This document shows, piece by piece, positions 35,147-43,606 of a DNA stretch of 64,000 nucleotides. The notes below the pieces were generated by a model. It searched no databases, was not told where the DNA came from, and saw nothing but the letters and a program-made list of their open reading frames with translations. The stretch is taken from contig JAEUME010000018.1 in assembly GCA_016793445.1 (NCBI GenBank), positions 62,001 to 126,000 on the forward strand, in the 5' to 3' direction. The position numbers and the translations under genes are program-made. The stretch comes from Hyphomicrobium sp. (GTDB lineage Bacteria; Pseudomonadota; Alphaproteobacteria; Rhizobiales; Hyphomicrobiaceae). Each line of letters begins with the position of its first letter. Positions within the stretch are counted from its first letter, which is position 1.

Positions 35147-35629
35147 ATGAACGCGGAAAATTGGCCGGACATCGCAGGCCGGCTCGTGGCCGATGAAACC
35201 GGGCAGCACCACGTGCTGCCGGTGCGCGTCTATTTCGAGGATACGGATGCCGGAGGCATCGTCTATCACGCGAGCTACGTGCGGTTTTGCGAGCGCGGGC
35301 GTACCGACTTCCTGCGGCTTCTAGGGGCGCAGGCCCGCTACTTGTTCGACGGCGGCCCGGGCGCGGAGCCCGCGATCTTCGTCGTTCGCCGCATGAGCAT
35401 GGATTTCTTTCGTCCAGGGCTTATGGACGACTTTCTCGTGGTGGAAACGCGGGTGGAGGAGATCGGCGGGGCCAGCATCACGCTCCTTCAGACGATCGTG
35501 CGTGACGGCAAGCGCATCTTCGAGGCTGAGGTGACGCTCGTGCTCATCTCGAAGTCGGGCAAACCGCTGCGCCTCAGCGAGCGCGTGCGAACGGCGTTCG
35601 AGGCTCATCGCGGTTCCGCTTCGCGTTGA
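35147..35629 (+). CDS. ybgC: Tol-Pal-associated acyl-CoA thioesterase YbgC
   Basis: A 160-residue hot-dog-fold thioesterase. The active-site region VYFEDTDAGGIVYHASYVRF (Asp and following helix) is intact, followed by RRMSMDFFRPGLMDD and a C-terminal strand set. YbgC hydrolyses acyl-CoA or acyl-ACP and is a constant member of tol-pal operons, although not needed for Tol function. Here it is cut off from tolQ by a 4-kb region on the opposite strand. ATG 35147 is chosen over the in-frame GTG 35123. Confidence 0.9.
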   Translation: MNAENWPDIAGRLVADETGQHHVLPVRVYFEDTDAGGIVYHASYVRFCERGRTDFLRLLGAQARYLFDGGPGAEPAIFVVRRMSMDFFRPGLMDDFLVVETRVEEIGGASITLLQTIVRDGKRIFEAEVTLVLISKSGKPLRLSERVRTAFEAHRGSASR

Positions 35630-35668
35630 GGCCCGCGGAGAACTGTCTTCCGGTTGGAGAAAAGTGCT

Positions 35669-35968
35669 CTAACCTTGAGGATGGTCGCGCTTCCAGATTT
35701 CGTAGCGGGTGCGCGCAGTGCGATAGGCATCCGGTATGGACAAAGCCCACACGAACAGTCCCATCGCCGCGCGCCCGATGAAAGACCGGTCGGGCGGCGT
35801 GAGGACGTAGCTCATCAACGCAAGCAGCAGTGTGAAGAACGCAAAACCAAAGCCCCGCTGGGGCTGGCCGACGGCGACATGACCCATGCCAGGCAGCAGG
35901 ACGGCGAGCGCAAGGACCAGATAGGGATCGAGAGGCTTCTTGGCCGTCTTGGCGGCGTCTTGCGTCAT
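35669..35968 (-). CDS. Small multi-pass membrane protein
   Basis: A 99-residue protein with two or three hydrophobic segments (PYLVLALAVLLPGMGHVAVG, GFGFAFFTLLLALMSYVL, AMGLFVWALSIPDAY) and a basic tail. The PGMGHVAVGQPQRGFGF pattern resembles that of TM2-like and related small membrane proteins. It overlaps the upstream gene at 35965 by four bases (coupled translation). Function unknown; position at the end of a minus-strand pair next to the permease block. Confidence 0.65.
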   Translation of the reverse strand: MTQDAAKTAKKPLDPYLVLALAVLLPGMGHVAVGQPQRGFGFAFFTLLLALMSYVLTPPDRSFIGRAAMGLFVWALSIPDAYRTARTRYEIWKRDHPQG

Positions 35969-36666
35969 GAATTCTTCTCCATAAGGTCGATGCCGAGGAC
36001 GGCTGCGAGCGCATCGAGCTCTCTGGCCAGATGGGCCAGCAGCTGAGGCTCGAGCGCCGCGCCTTCGAAATCGGTCTGGCGCAATATGAGATGCTGCCCG
36101 CGCTTGCCCTCCGCGAGCTGGTAGACGATCCGGATGCCGCGCTGGGTGACGGCGATTTCCTTCACCTTGGTATCGGCGAGGACGGCGCCGGCTACCGTCT
36201 TGATCGCTTGAAGCGTGGTGCGCGAGGCCTCGCTCTGCCCGTGCACCAGACATTCCCAGGGAAACTCGCGCGGAGGATCCAACTGGACTGTCATATGCTG
36301 CGTGAGCGAGTAGTAATCGTTCCCTGAGGGCCTGATCAATACCGCAAATCCGGCGTTGCCGACGTTGGTAGGCTTCAGTGCCGTCACCGACAGCCAAAGC
36401 TGCGGCAGGCGTTTGACCGTCATCGTGTCGGGAATGACTTCAAGCTTGAGATGCCGTCCGCCGTACAGGCCATCGATACGGGGAAAGCCCGCGCCGTCGC
36501 TGCTGAACTGCGCCTCATGGAAGAGCGTGCGCACTGGTTCGAGAATAATCTGCCGGCGCGTCTTTACGAGCAGTCGCTCGTGACGCGCAAGCAGGGCGAG
36601 TGCGGTCACTCCCGCAGCGCCAGCGGCATAGATGATCGTGACAGCCAAACCAAGCCTCGAAATCAA
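35965..36666 (-). CDS. Hypothetical membrane-anchored protein
   Basis: A 233-residue protein with one N-terminal hydrophobic segment (AVTIIYAAGAAGVTALALLA) and a soluble remainder rich in beta strands with no motif I recognise (for example VIPDTMTVKRLPQLWLSVTA, VQLDPPREFPWECLVHG, IAVTQRGIRIVYQLAEGKRG). It is coupled to the small membrane protein downstream. It starts 72 bases past the permease stop codon, so it may belong to the permease transcript. Confidence 0.6.
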   Translation of the reverse strand: MISRLGLAVTIIYAAGAAGVTALALLARHERLLVKTRRQIILEPVRTLFHEAQFSSDGAGFPRIDGLYGGRHLKLEVIPDTMTVKRLPQLWLSVTALKPTNVGNAGFAVLIRPSGNDYYSLTQHMTVQLDPPREFPWECLVHGQSEASRTTLQAIKTVAGAVLADTKVKEIAVTQRGIRIVYQLAEGKRGQHLILRQTDFEGAALEPQLLAHLARELDALAAVLGIDLMEKNS

Positions 36667-36738
36667 ACGCCATAATGCAAAGGTGCGCGGCGCACCCCTG
36701 TTGCCAAGGATGCGCCGCGCACCAGCATAGTCAAGGCC

Positions 36739-38136
36739 TCAGTACCCCCGTGGACGCGGCCAGTTCATGGTGAACTGCGCCCCGCGGCGGACGAACTGAT
36801 AGCGGTGGAAGTGGAACCAAGCCGATGCAACGATGTAGAAGACCATCATGGCCATCAGCTGCGTGCCGTAACCCAGGAATACCGCGAAGTAGGTGACGCC
36901 GCACAGTACGAGCAGCACGATCGCGGGTAACGGATGCATGGGATGCACGTAGCCGCGTTTGATCGTGTCGAGGGGCCACTTGTTGCGGAACATGATCATG
37001 TTGAAGGACATGACCGTGTATTCCAGCAGACCCGACAGGATCGAGAACGTGATCACCTGATCGAGCGGCGCGCCAAGTGCGAACATCAACGCGACGGGGA
37101 CGAGGAAGATGATCGAGCGGAACGGCGTGCGGTACTTTGGATGCACAGCGCCGAACCATTCCGGCAGGTAGTGGTCGCGGCCCATGGAGAACCAGGCGCG
37201 CGAGGCGTCGTTGATGCAGCCGTTGGCGGACGCCAGCGTCGCGAACATGGTGCCGATAAACAGCAGGACCATGAGCGGCACGGAAGAGGTCAACCGGGCG
37301 GCATCAAACAGCGGCGTCGTGGCTTGGCCGAGATATTCCCAGGGCATCAGGCCTACGCAGATGTACCAGGTCATGGTTGCTGCGATCAGCAGCGTGATGA
37401 TGCCGGTCATCGTGCCAAGCGGCAGTGCGCGCGCGGGCGAGCGCACTTCTTCGGCGGCTTGCGTTGTGCCTTCGATGCCAAGGTAGTACCACAGGCCGAA
37501 GTGCATGGCCGCAAGCACGCCCATCCACCCGTACGGCAGTGTCTCGCCATGGATCAGGCCAGCATGGTTCAACGGCACGACCTTTGCGGCCGTCACTGCC
37601 ATGAACAACACGAGGATGGCAATGAATGCGATCGCGGTGATGACGAGGTTGAAGGTCAACGTCGCATAGACGCCGCGGTAGTTGAGCCATGCGAGGAACA
37701 TGATGGTAAGCACGATAAACGGCTTGTCGTGTCCTCCTTCAAATCCCGCCATGCCCCCGACTGCCTGCACCAGGTAGCCCAGCGTGATGGCGTTGGCCGC
37801 CTCCAGCATGGTGTAGGCCATGACGAGGAAGAGGCCGACGTTGAAGGCCAGGAGCGGGCCGACGATATGCTTTGCCTGCGCATACTGGCCGCCTGCGGCT
37901 GCAACCGTAGAGGTCACTTCCGAGTCGATCATGGCCACGCAGGTATAGAGGAGGCCTGCAAACCAGCAGGCGATCAGTGCGGCAACAGCGCCGCCCTTGC
38001 CGACGGCGAAGTTCCAACCCATGTATTCGCCGACGAGCACGATGCCGACGCCCAGAGCCCAGACGTGACCGGGGCCGAGAACGCGCAGCAGCGAAACTTT
38101 TTCGCCATGAGAGGCGGTTGCTTGTGCTTGTGTCAT
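36739..38136 (-). CDS. APC-superfamily permease (ethanolamine/amino acid type)
   Basis: A 465-residue inner-membrane transporter with about twelve hydrophobic segments. The first helices carry the APC pattern VGIVLVGEYMGWNFAVGKGG, a later part reads YYLGIEGTTQAAEEVRSPAR (the conserved loop of amino-acid and ethanolamine permeases), and SANGCINDASRAWFSMGRD lies between helices 8 and 9. The closest recognisable group is the ethanolamine permease type. Three small membrane proteins are encoded directly upstream on the same strand with gaps of 2-11 bases, implying one operon. Confidence 0.85.
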   Translation of the reverse strand: MTQAQATASHGEKVSLLRVLGPGHVWALGVGIVLVGEYMGWNFAVGKGGAVAALIACWFAGLLYTCVAMIDSEVTSTVAAAGGQYAQAKHIVGPLLAFNVGLFLVMAYTMLEAANAITLGYLVQAVGGMAGFEGGHDKPFIVLTIMFLAWLNYRGVYATLTFNLVITAIAFIAILVLFMAVTAAKVVPLNHAGLIHGETLPYGWMGVLAAMHFGLWYYLGIEGTTQAAEEVRSPARALPLGTMTGIITLLIAATMTWYICVGLMPWEYLGQATTPLFDAARLTSSVPLMVLLFIGTMFATLASANGCINDASRAWFSMGRDHYLPEWFGAVHPKYRTPFRSIIFLVPVALMFALGAPLDQVITFSILSGLLEYTVMSFNMIMFRNKWPLDTIKRGYVHPMHPLPAIVLLVLCGVTYFAVFLGYGTQLMAMMVFYIVASAWFHFHRYQFVRRGAQFTMNWPRPRGY

Positions 38137-38138
38137 GC

Positions 38139-38333
38139 TCAGCCCCTATGCGCCGGATCAACGATGAGTTCGTCCTCGATCTCGCCTTCGCGCGAGGACA
38201 GCAGCACGTCTTCCGAATAAGCCGCGTTGGTGCGGATCATGTCGACAAGCATCCAAAGCCCGAACAACGCAGAGATGATCCAGGCTGCGAGTTCCAGATA
38301 CTGGAACCCATTCATTTCAGCAAAATTTGGCAT
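38139..38333 (-). CDS. Small membrane protein, permease-operon subunit A
   Basis: A 64-residue protein with a short polar start (MPNFAEMNGFQYLEL), a single membrane helix (AAWIISALFGLWMLVDMI) and an acidic tail (REGEIEDELIVDPAHRG). The ATG at 38333 has GAGGG 7 bases upstream. The stop lies 2 bases before the permease ATG, so translation is probably coupled. No family is recognised. Confidence 0.65.
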   Translation of the reverse strand: MPNFAEMNGFQYLELAAWIISALFGLWMLVDMIRTNAAYSEDVLLSSREGEIEDELIVDPAHRG

Positions 38334-38343
38334 GGGAGCACCC

Positions 38344-38730
38344 TCACTTGTCGCCAAAGCGTTCGCGAATGACGTCGCGATACTCTTTGTCGGAGAAGCG
38401 GAAGACGAAAATGAAGTAGGCAGTGATGACGAGCGCGGTGATAATCGCGGTCAACGGATCGAAGGAGTAGTCGAAACGCGATGCGATGATGCCGTGCGCC
38501 GTCTCGGGGGTGAACCCGAGCTTCTCGAAGGCTGCTGCCGTGACGTCATTCTGCCCCATGCCCTGCCACGTCTTTTCGGGAAACGTGAGCTCTGTCTTGC
38601 CGCCGCCTGCCAAGCCTAGCCAAAGCGGCACGAACAGGCTCAAACTGACAAGTACGAGAAGAAAGAGGGAATCGAAAATCTGCCCGAAAGCGGATTGCTT
38701 CGGGGGTTCGTATCGACCTTCTTTTGCCAT
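38344..38730 (-). CDS. Small membrane protein, permease-operon subunit B
   Basis: A 128-residue protein: polar N-terminus (MAKEGRYEPPKQSAFGQIFD), membrane helix (LFLLVLVSLSLFVPLWLGLA), an extracytoplasmic middle (ELTFPEKTWQGMGQND and following), a second helix (LTAIITALVITAYFIFVFRF) and a charged tail. No family is recognised. It lies 10 bases upstream of subunit A and 11 bases after the first gene of the operon. Confidence 0.65.
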   Translation of the reverse strand: MAKEGRYEPPKQSAFGQIFDSLFLLVLVSLSLFVPLWLGLAGGGKTELTFPEKTWQGMGQNDVTAAAFEKLGFTPETAHGIIASRFDYSFDPLTAIITALVITAYFIFVFRFSDKEYRDVIRERFGDK

Positions 38731-38741
38731 TGATGCCTCCC

Positions 38742-39032
38742 TCAGCCCCGGCTCTTCTTCATTTCATCGAGGTAGTGCAGGTCGAGCCCGTAGATGTGGC
38801 TCCGGTCCTCGCTGTAGTGGGCGAGCATGGCCACGATGGAGGCAGTATTGAAAAGGAGCACGAGCCCGGCGCCCGCGGCCAGGACGTAGAGAACGGTAGA
38901 GTCACCGACGAGTGGCAGAAGTTCCCAAAAAACAAACAAATATGTAGCCCAGAGTGTACCGAGCGCGAGGATTGCTGCTCCCCGGTCGCCGGCATACATG
39001 CGATCGACCCGAGGGTCGCTTGACTTGGACAT
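38742..39032 (-). CDS. Small membrane protein, permease-operon subunit C
   Basis: A 96-residue protein with a charged N-terminus (MSKSSDPRVDRMYAGDRG), two membrane helices (AAILALGTLWATYLFVFWEL and VLYVLAAGAGLVLLFNTASI) and a polar tail (YGLDLHYLDEMKKSRG). A GGGGAG site precedes the ATG at 39032. It is the first gene of the permease operon, behind an A+T-rich promoter region with two inverted repeats. Family not recognised. Confidence 0.65.
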   Translation of the reverse strand: MSKSSDPRVDRMYAGDRGAAILALGTLWATYLFVFWELLPLVGDSTVLYVLAAGAGLVLLFNTASIVAMLAHYSEDRSHIYGLDLHYLDEMKKSRG

Positions 39033-39056
39033 CGACTTTTCTCCCCTAAACAGAAA

Positions 39057-39073
39057 CACCGTTTTTATCGGTG
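39057..39073 (-). promoter_or_regulatory. Leader hairpin before permease operon
   Basis: Read on the minus strand: CACCG-ATAAAAA-CGGTG followed by TTTCTGTTT, ending 24 bases before the first start codon. It looks like a weak attenuator or an operator half; it shares the CGGTG/CACCG core with the larger inverted repeat upstream. Confidence 0.4.
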
Positions 39074-39137
39074 CTAGACTTGCCTCAAAGGCAATTTTGT
39101 TGTTTGCGGGGAAAGTGTGCGACGTATCGACGCGAAA

Positions 39138-39168
39138 TGTCAAGACGGTGTTTTTCGTAAAAAACACC
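39138..39168 (-). promoter_or_regulatory. Promoter -35 element with inverted-repeat operator
   Basis: A perfect inverted repeat GGTGTTTTT-CGTA-AAAAACACC (39147-39168) lies immediately before TTGACA (minus strand, 39143-39138). The -10 is not clear (CACACT at about the right spacing). The palindrome is placed where an operator for a regulator of the permease operon would be expected. Confidence 0.45.
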
Positions 39169-39661
39169 TCAATAGTGAATTATATTTGCGTGACATACTA
39201 AAGATTGAGCAGATGCAAAAAATTTAACGGCGGCGCACAATGATAGAGATTACTCGTAGCCTGCCGTCACTATTGGCTTCCTACTGTCTTCCACATATCC
39301 GCTGATCTGGACACCAGAGCATACCCTTAGCGTTCATAAACCGGTGGAAAAGCTCCTGCTGGTGTCGCTTCCGCAGCTGTCTCAAAGCCCTTGTTTCGTC
39401 ATATTGCACGGCAACAACGGCTCGATGCGCGGCGGGGCGCACGTTAGGTTTGTGTTGGGCAGGCGCACGTTAGCCGCCCATCCTCATCGATCGCCGCTCT
39501 GGCCGGCGGCTCGAGGGCACCATTGCTCTGCCGCGTTCGTGTGATTTCTAGCAGCCGCGTACGGCGTGCCTGGCGCGCGCCGTACGCGGTCGTTCGATTT
39601 GCGGTCTTGGGCGAAACGCTCAAGGCAGTTTCATGGTCCATACAGACGATAGAAGGTTGGC
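39169..39661. other. tolQ upstream region with perfect inverted repeat
   Basis: No gene is supported in this 490-base stretch between the divergent permease operon and tolQ; the short plus-strand ORF at 39344-39544 has no ribosome site and a non-coding look. A perfect 12-base inverted repeat CCGCGTACGGCG / CGCCGTACGCGG lies at 39555-39566 and 39578-39589, about 75 bases before tolQ. It is not followed by a T-run, so an operator or mRNA-leader hairpin is likelier than a terminator. Confidence 0.5.
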
Positions 39662-39665
39662 ATGA

Positions 39666-40382
39666 ATGAACCCCGCTGACGTTGCCCAAGGCGCCATCGC
39701 TCCTGTGAGCGCAGGCGGGTTTTCATTTTTCGAGCTTTTCCTTCAAGCCCACCTCGTCGTGAAGATCGTGATGATCGGGCTTCTGCTCTCGTCGGTGTGG
39801 TCATGGGCCATCATTTTCGAGAAACTCTTCGCATTCCGGCGCGCCCGCGTTGAAAGTGACAAGTTCGAATCTCTATTCTGGTCGGGCCAGTCGCTCGATG
39901 AGCTTTACGCCGGACTGGCACGCGGCCGCACCATCACGATGGCTGCATTGTTCGTTGCGGCCATGCGCGAGTGGAAGCGGTCTGTCGAGGGCAACATCCG
40001 CGCGCTGGGCGGTATTCAGTTGCGCGTCGAAAAGGTGATGGACGTGACCATCAGCCGGGAGATGGAGCGGCTCGACCGGCGATTGCTGTTCCTTGCAACG
40101 GTAGGATCGACAGCGCCCTTCGTCGGCCTGTTTGGAACCGTTTGGGGCATCATGACGTCGTTTCAGTCGATTGCGGTTTCCAAGAACACGAATCTCGCGG
40201 TCGTTGCGCCGGGTATCGCTGAAGCGTTGTTTGCGACGGCGCTCGGCCTCGTTGCAGCCATTCCGGCAGTTATTTTCTACAACAAGTTCTCAGCGGACTC
40301 CGCGGCGATCTCGCAGCGGCTCTATGCGTTTGCCGATGAGTTCGCTGCAATAGTCTCGCGTCAGATCGACGTGCGCAACTAA
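39666..40382 (+). CDS. tolQ: Tol-Pal system proton-channel protein TolQ
   Basis: A 238-residue inner-membrane protein of the MotA/TolQ/ExbB family with three membrane helices (VVKIVMIGLLLSSVWSWAII; LLFLATVGSTAPFVGLFGTV; GIAEALFATALGLVAAIPAV). The GLFGTVWGIM and ALFATALGLVAAIPAV motifs line the proton path. With TolR it energises TolA, which drives outer-membrane constriction at division. The ATG at 39666 (not the out-of-frame ATG at 39662) opens the frame. Confidence 0.97.
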   Translation: MNPADVAQGAIAPVSAGGFSFFELFLQAHLVVKIVMIGLLLSSVWSWAIIFEKLFAFRRARVESDKFESLFWSGQSLDELYAGLARGRTITMAALFVAAMREWKRSVEGNIRALGGIQLRVEKVMDVTISREMERLDRRLLFLATVGSTAPFVGLFGTVWGIMTSFQSIAVSKNTNLAVVAPGIAEALFATALGLVAAIPAVIFYNKFSADSAAISQRLYAFADEFAAIVSRQIDVRN

Positions 40383-40446
40383 AGCCGTTCGCTTTTCGTG
40401 GAGATCCGCGAAAACGGCTCTAGGTCTTTATGGTGTCGTGCTTCTG

Positions 40447-40490
40447 ATCGGAAAAACCGGTTCGCGTTTTTTCCGCAAAGCACTCGAAAG
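40447..40490. repeat. Short intergenic repeat, copy A (tolQ-tolR)
   Basis: The segment reads ATCGGAAAAACCGG, TTCGCGTTTTTTCCG, then AAGCACTCGAAAG; a related copy with the same order of blocks lies at 63686-63725 before purA. It forms an imperfect hairpin (CGGAAAAA against TTTTTTCCG) and resembles intergenic mosaic elements of Hyphomicrobiales. It occupies most of the 134-base tolQ-tolR gap. Confidence 0.55.
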
Positions 40491-40516
40491 CAGGCGTCAA
40501 TGAGAGGACGGGGCTA

Positions 40517-40972
40517 ATGGGTGCGAGCGTCAAGACACAGGCGGCCACGGGCGGACGTGGACGGCGACGGCGCGGCCGTCATATGCCGATGGCCGAGATC
40601 AACGTGACGCCGATGGTCGACGTGATGCTCGTGCTGCTGATCATCTTCATGGTAGCAGCGCCGCTTCTGCAGGTTGGCATTCCTGTCGATCTTCCCGAAG
40701 CCAAAGGCCAGCAGATCCCCGCACCCAAGCAAGAGCCGCTTGCGGTTACGGTCAAATCGGGCGGCGAAGTGTTCATCGGAGAGACGCCCGTGGAGCTGGA
40801 CCAGGTCGCTGAGAAGCTCAAGGCCATCGCCAAGAATGGATACGATGAGCCGATCTACATTCGCGGCGACAGGGGCGTGGCGTATGGAGTCGTCATGCGC
40901 GTCATGGGGCGCATCAAGGCGGGAGGCTTCAACAAACTCTCCTTCGTCACGGACGAAGAAAAGGGAGGCTGA
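40517..40972 (+). CDS. tolR: Tol-Pal system protein TolR (ExbD family)
   Basis: A 151-residue protein with a short basic cytoplasmic tail, one membrane helix (VTPMVDVMLVLLIIFMVAAP) with the essential Asp in MVDVML, and a periplasmic domain (EVFIGETPVELDQVAEKL ... YIRGDRGVAYGVVMRVM). TolR pairs with TolQ to form the proton-driven motor. The ATG at 40517 has GAGGACGGGG upstream. The intergenic gap to tolQ, unusually long for this operon, holds a repeat element. Confidence 0.95.
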   Translation: MGASVKTQAATGGRGRRRRGRHMPMAEINVTPMVDVMLVLLIIFMVAAPLLQVGIPVDLPEAKGQQIPAPKQEPLAVTVKSGGEVFIGETPVELDQVAEKLKAIAKNGYDEPIYIRGDRGVAYGVVMRVMGRIKAGGFNKLSFVTDEEKGG

Positions 40973-40977
40973 GGGAC

Positions 40978-42063
40978 GTGCCATTCGGGCTCGTCATATC
41001 GCTGTTGTGTCACGCCGCGCTTATCGGCTGGGCGTACCTTTCCATGCGCTCGGTGTCTGAGCTTCCAGCCGAAGATACGCCCGCCATTTCCGCCGAAGTC
41101 ATCACGCCGAGCGAGTTTCTGCGCCTGAAGCAGGGCAGCGAGGACGCCAAGCAGCTCGAGACCAAAGCAAAAGAAGAGCCCACGCCCGACGAGTCCAAGA
41201 ACGACACCAAGAAGCCTGATAATGCACCACCTCCGCCGCCGCCGCCCGCCGAGGAGGTCGCCAAGGCCGAGGAGCCGACCCCGCCCGAGCCACCAAAGCC
41301 AGCCGAGCCCGATCCCATCGCTCAGAAGATCGAGGAGCCGCCTCCTCCTCCCGAGCCTGCTCCTGGCCCGACGCCGGATGAGCAGAAGCTTCTCGAACAG
41401 AAGCTTGAGGAAGATCGCCTGAAGGCCGAAGCAGAGGCCAAGAAGAAGGCCGAGGAGGAGGCCAAGAAAAAAGCCGAGGAAGAGGCGAAGAAGAAAGCCG
41501 AAGAGGCTAAGAAGAAAAAGGCTGAAGAGCTAAAAAAGAAGAAGCTTGCCGAAGCCAAGAAGAAGGCCGAGGAGGCCAAGAAAAAGTTTGATCCCAACAA
41601 AATCGCCAACCTGCTCGACCAGGCGCCCGATGACGCGCACAAGGCGCTTGTCGACAAGGATCCGACAAAGAAAGGCCAGCAGGCCGCTGGCACGAGCAAG
41701 ACTGCAACCGCAATAGGCAAGGAGGCCGGGACGGCCACAGGCACTGATACCGTTCTTTCTGCGCGCGAGGTGGATCTGCTCAAGGGCATGATCAAGGCGC
41801 GACTTGCGGAGTGCTGGCGGCTGCCCGGTGGCGGGGGAGGAACCGAGATTCCCGTGGTGGAGTTGCGTTGGCGGCTGCGGCCGGACGGCATGCTGGATGG
41901 CGACCCTTCCGTGCAATCTGCGCCCTCCGACGTCACAGGGCAGGTGGCGGCCGAGACGGCGCTGCGCGCGGTCAAGGCCTGCCAGCCCTATTTGCTGCCG
42001 CCGGAAAAGTATGACGCCTGGAAGGACATCATTTGGGTGTTCGATCCCCGGCAAATGTTGTGA
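40978..42063 (+). CDS. tolA: Tol-Pal system protein TolA
   Basis: A 361-residue protein that links the TolQR motor to Pal and TolB. One N-terminal helix (FGLVISLLCHAALIGWAYLS) is followed by a Pro/Glu/Lys-rich segment with a run of seven prolines, a long Lys/Ala/Glu helix (about residues 130-215, repeats of EEAKKKAE) and a C-terminal TonB-like domain (MIKARLAECWRLPGGGGG, VELRWRLRPDGMLDG). Start is GTG at 40978, 5 bases after the tolR stop, with GAGGGA just upstream. Confidence 0.95.
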   Translation: MPFGLVISLLCHAALIGWAYLSMRSVSELPAEDTPAISAEVITPSEFLRLKQGSEDAKQLETKAKEEPTPDESKNDTKKPDNAPPPPPPPAEEVAKAEEPTPPEPPKPAEPDPIAQKIEEPPPPPEPAPGPTPDEQKLLEQKLEEDRLKAEAEAKKKAEEEAKKKAEEEAKKKAEEAKKKKAEELKKKKLAEAKKKAEEAKKKFDPNKIANLLDQAPDDAHKALVDKDPTKKGQQAAGTSKTATAIGKEAGTATGTDTVLSAREVDLLKGMIKARLAECWRLPGGGGGTEIPVVELRWRLRPDGMLDGDPSVQSAPSDVTGQVAAETALRAVKACQPYLLPPEKYDAWKDIIWVFDPRQML

Positions 42064-42183
42064 TTGCGCCCAACACTTGCTTCATTCTCTGGCGAAAGCG
42101 GTTCAGATAGGCAGACTGAAATAGCCACAGATGCTCCGAGCCCTACAGCCAGAGCCCCCCGAAGGACCAGCGAGATCCCCCTG

Positions 42184-43521
42184 ATGTCAAATACGAAGAA
42201 GAGACCCCTTGGCGCTTGCGGTTTGGCTTGCCTTGCTCTCCTTGCGACGTGGCTTGGCGCCATCCCAGCCAATGCGCAGCTGCAGGGCACGCAGACCCAG
42301 GGCACGATCGCACCGATTCCGATTGCGATTCCGGTGTTCCTCGGCGACGACCCTCAGCTGGCCAATGACGTTGCCAACGTGGTCCAGGCCGACTTGGAGC
42401 GCTCCGGTCTCTTTCAGCCGCTCGACCGCGCCTCGTTTCTGGAGCAGGTGCGTGACGTCAACGCGGCGCCGCGCTTTCCCGATTGGCGCTCCATCCAGGC
42501 TGATGCGCTCGTCGTCGGGCGCACGGTCAAGACAGGCGACGGCAAAGTCGGTGCTGAATTTCGCCTCTGGGATGTGGCCTCCGGCCGGCAGCTCGCAGGC
42601 CAGCGCTTTTCAACGACGGCGCAGAACTGGCGCCGCATCGGCCATCTCATTGCCGATCAGGTCTACCAGCGCCTGACAGGCGAGAAGGGCTACTTCGATA
42701 CGCGCATCGTCTACATCGATGAGACCGGCCCCAAGGACAAGCGCATCAAGCGGCTTGCCATCATGGACCAGGACGGAGCCAACGTGCGGCTGCTGAGCCA
42801 GGGGCAGGAGCTGGTGCTTACCCCGCGATTCTCGCCTACGAACCAGGAAATCACCTACATGTCCTACATGCGCGATCAGCCGCGCGTGTTCATCATGAAC
42901 CTGGAGACCGGCCAGCGGGAGCTGGTTGGCGACTTCCCCAACATGACCTTCGCGCCGCGCTTTTCGCCCGATGGGCAGCGCGTCATCATGAGCCTGGGCG
43001 CCCCTGACGGGTCGAGCAGCATCTTCGAGATGGACCTGCGCTCGCGCCAGTCACGCCGGCTGACGCCGCAGACGGGGGCCATCGATACCGGGCCCTGCTA
43101 TTCACCCGACGGCCGCCAGATCGTTTTTGAAAGCGATCGGGAGGGATCCCAGGAACTCTACGTCATGAATTCGGACGGCTCGGGCGTGCGCCGCATCTCG
43201 GGCGCCGATGGCGGGCGCTATTCGACCCCTGTCTGGTCGCCCCGGGGTGACTACATCGCATTTACCAAGCAACTGTCGGGAAGGTTCCTGATCGGCGTGA
43301 TGCGCCCCGACGGGACGGGCGAGCGAATCCTGACCGAGGGCTACCACAACGAGGGCCCCACCTGGGCTCCCAATGGCCGGGTTTTGATGTTCTTTAGGGA
43401 ATCACAGGGAGCGAGCGGAGGACCGCGAATCCATTCGGTGGATATCACCGGGTATAATGAACGCCAGGTTCCAACTCCCGCATTCGCTTCCGACCCGGCA
43501 TGGTCCCCTTTGGTGAACTAA
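42184..43521 (+). CDS. tolB: Tol-Pal system beta-propeller protein TolB
   Basis: A 445-residue periplasmic protein: signal peptide ([20 protein letters not shown]), an N-terminal alpha/beta domain ([20 protein letters not shown]) and a six-bladed propeller with repeated blades ending in D-x-SP or SPDG patterns ([63 protein letters not shown]). TolB binds Pal and TolA. The ATG at 42184 gives the signal peptide; earlier in-frame codons do not. A terminator follows. Confidence 0.96.
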   Translation: MSNTKKRPLGACGLACLALLATWLGAIPANAQLQGTQTQGTIAPIPIAIPVFLGDDPQLANDVANVVQADLERSGLFQPLDRASFLEQVRDVNAAPRFPDWRSIQADALVVGRTVKTGDGKVGAEFRLWDVASGRQLAGQRFSTTAQNWRRIGHLIADQVYQRLTGEKGYFDTRIVYIDETGPKDKRIKRLAIMDQDGANVRLLSQGQELVLTPRFSPTNQEITYMSYMRDQPRVFIMNLETGQRELVGDFPNMTFAPRFSPDGQRVIMSLGAPDGSSSIFEMDLRSRQSRRLTPQTGAIDTGPCYSPDGRQIVFESDREGSQELYVMNSDGSGVRRISGADGGRYSTPVWSPRGDYIAFTKQLSGRFLIGVMRPDGTGERILTEGYHNEGPTWAPNGRVLMFFRESQGASGGPRIHSVDITGYNERQVPTPAFASDPAWSPLVN

Positions 43522-43546
43522 CGAGCCAATGATGCCTCATGGTCCA

Positions 43547-43583
43547 GGCTCCGGTTGTGCGAAGCAATCGGAGCCCGATTTTT
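43547..43583 (+). terminator. Rho-independent terminator after tolB
   Basis: GGCTCCG (43547-43553) pairs with CGGAGCC (43569-43575); CGATTTTT follows. It marks the end of the tolQRAB transcript, so the downstream lipoprotein and pal need their own promoters. Confidence 0.8.
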
Positions 43584-43591
43584 CTATAATT

Positions 43592-43606
43592 TTAACAGTA
43601 TGTTAA
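43592..43606 (+). promoter_or_regulatory. CtrA box TTAA-N7-TTAA after tolB
   Basis: TTAACAGTATGTTAACG is a full CtrA site with TTAAC in both halves, just after the tolB terminator and 288 bases before the small lipoprotein gene. No clear -10 was found. Confidence 0.55.

Noticed and set aside
39344..39544. 66-residue ORF upstream of tolQ
   Set aside because: No ribosome-binding site and no coding character; it overlaps only sequence of the intergenic region.
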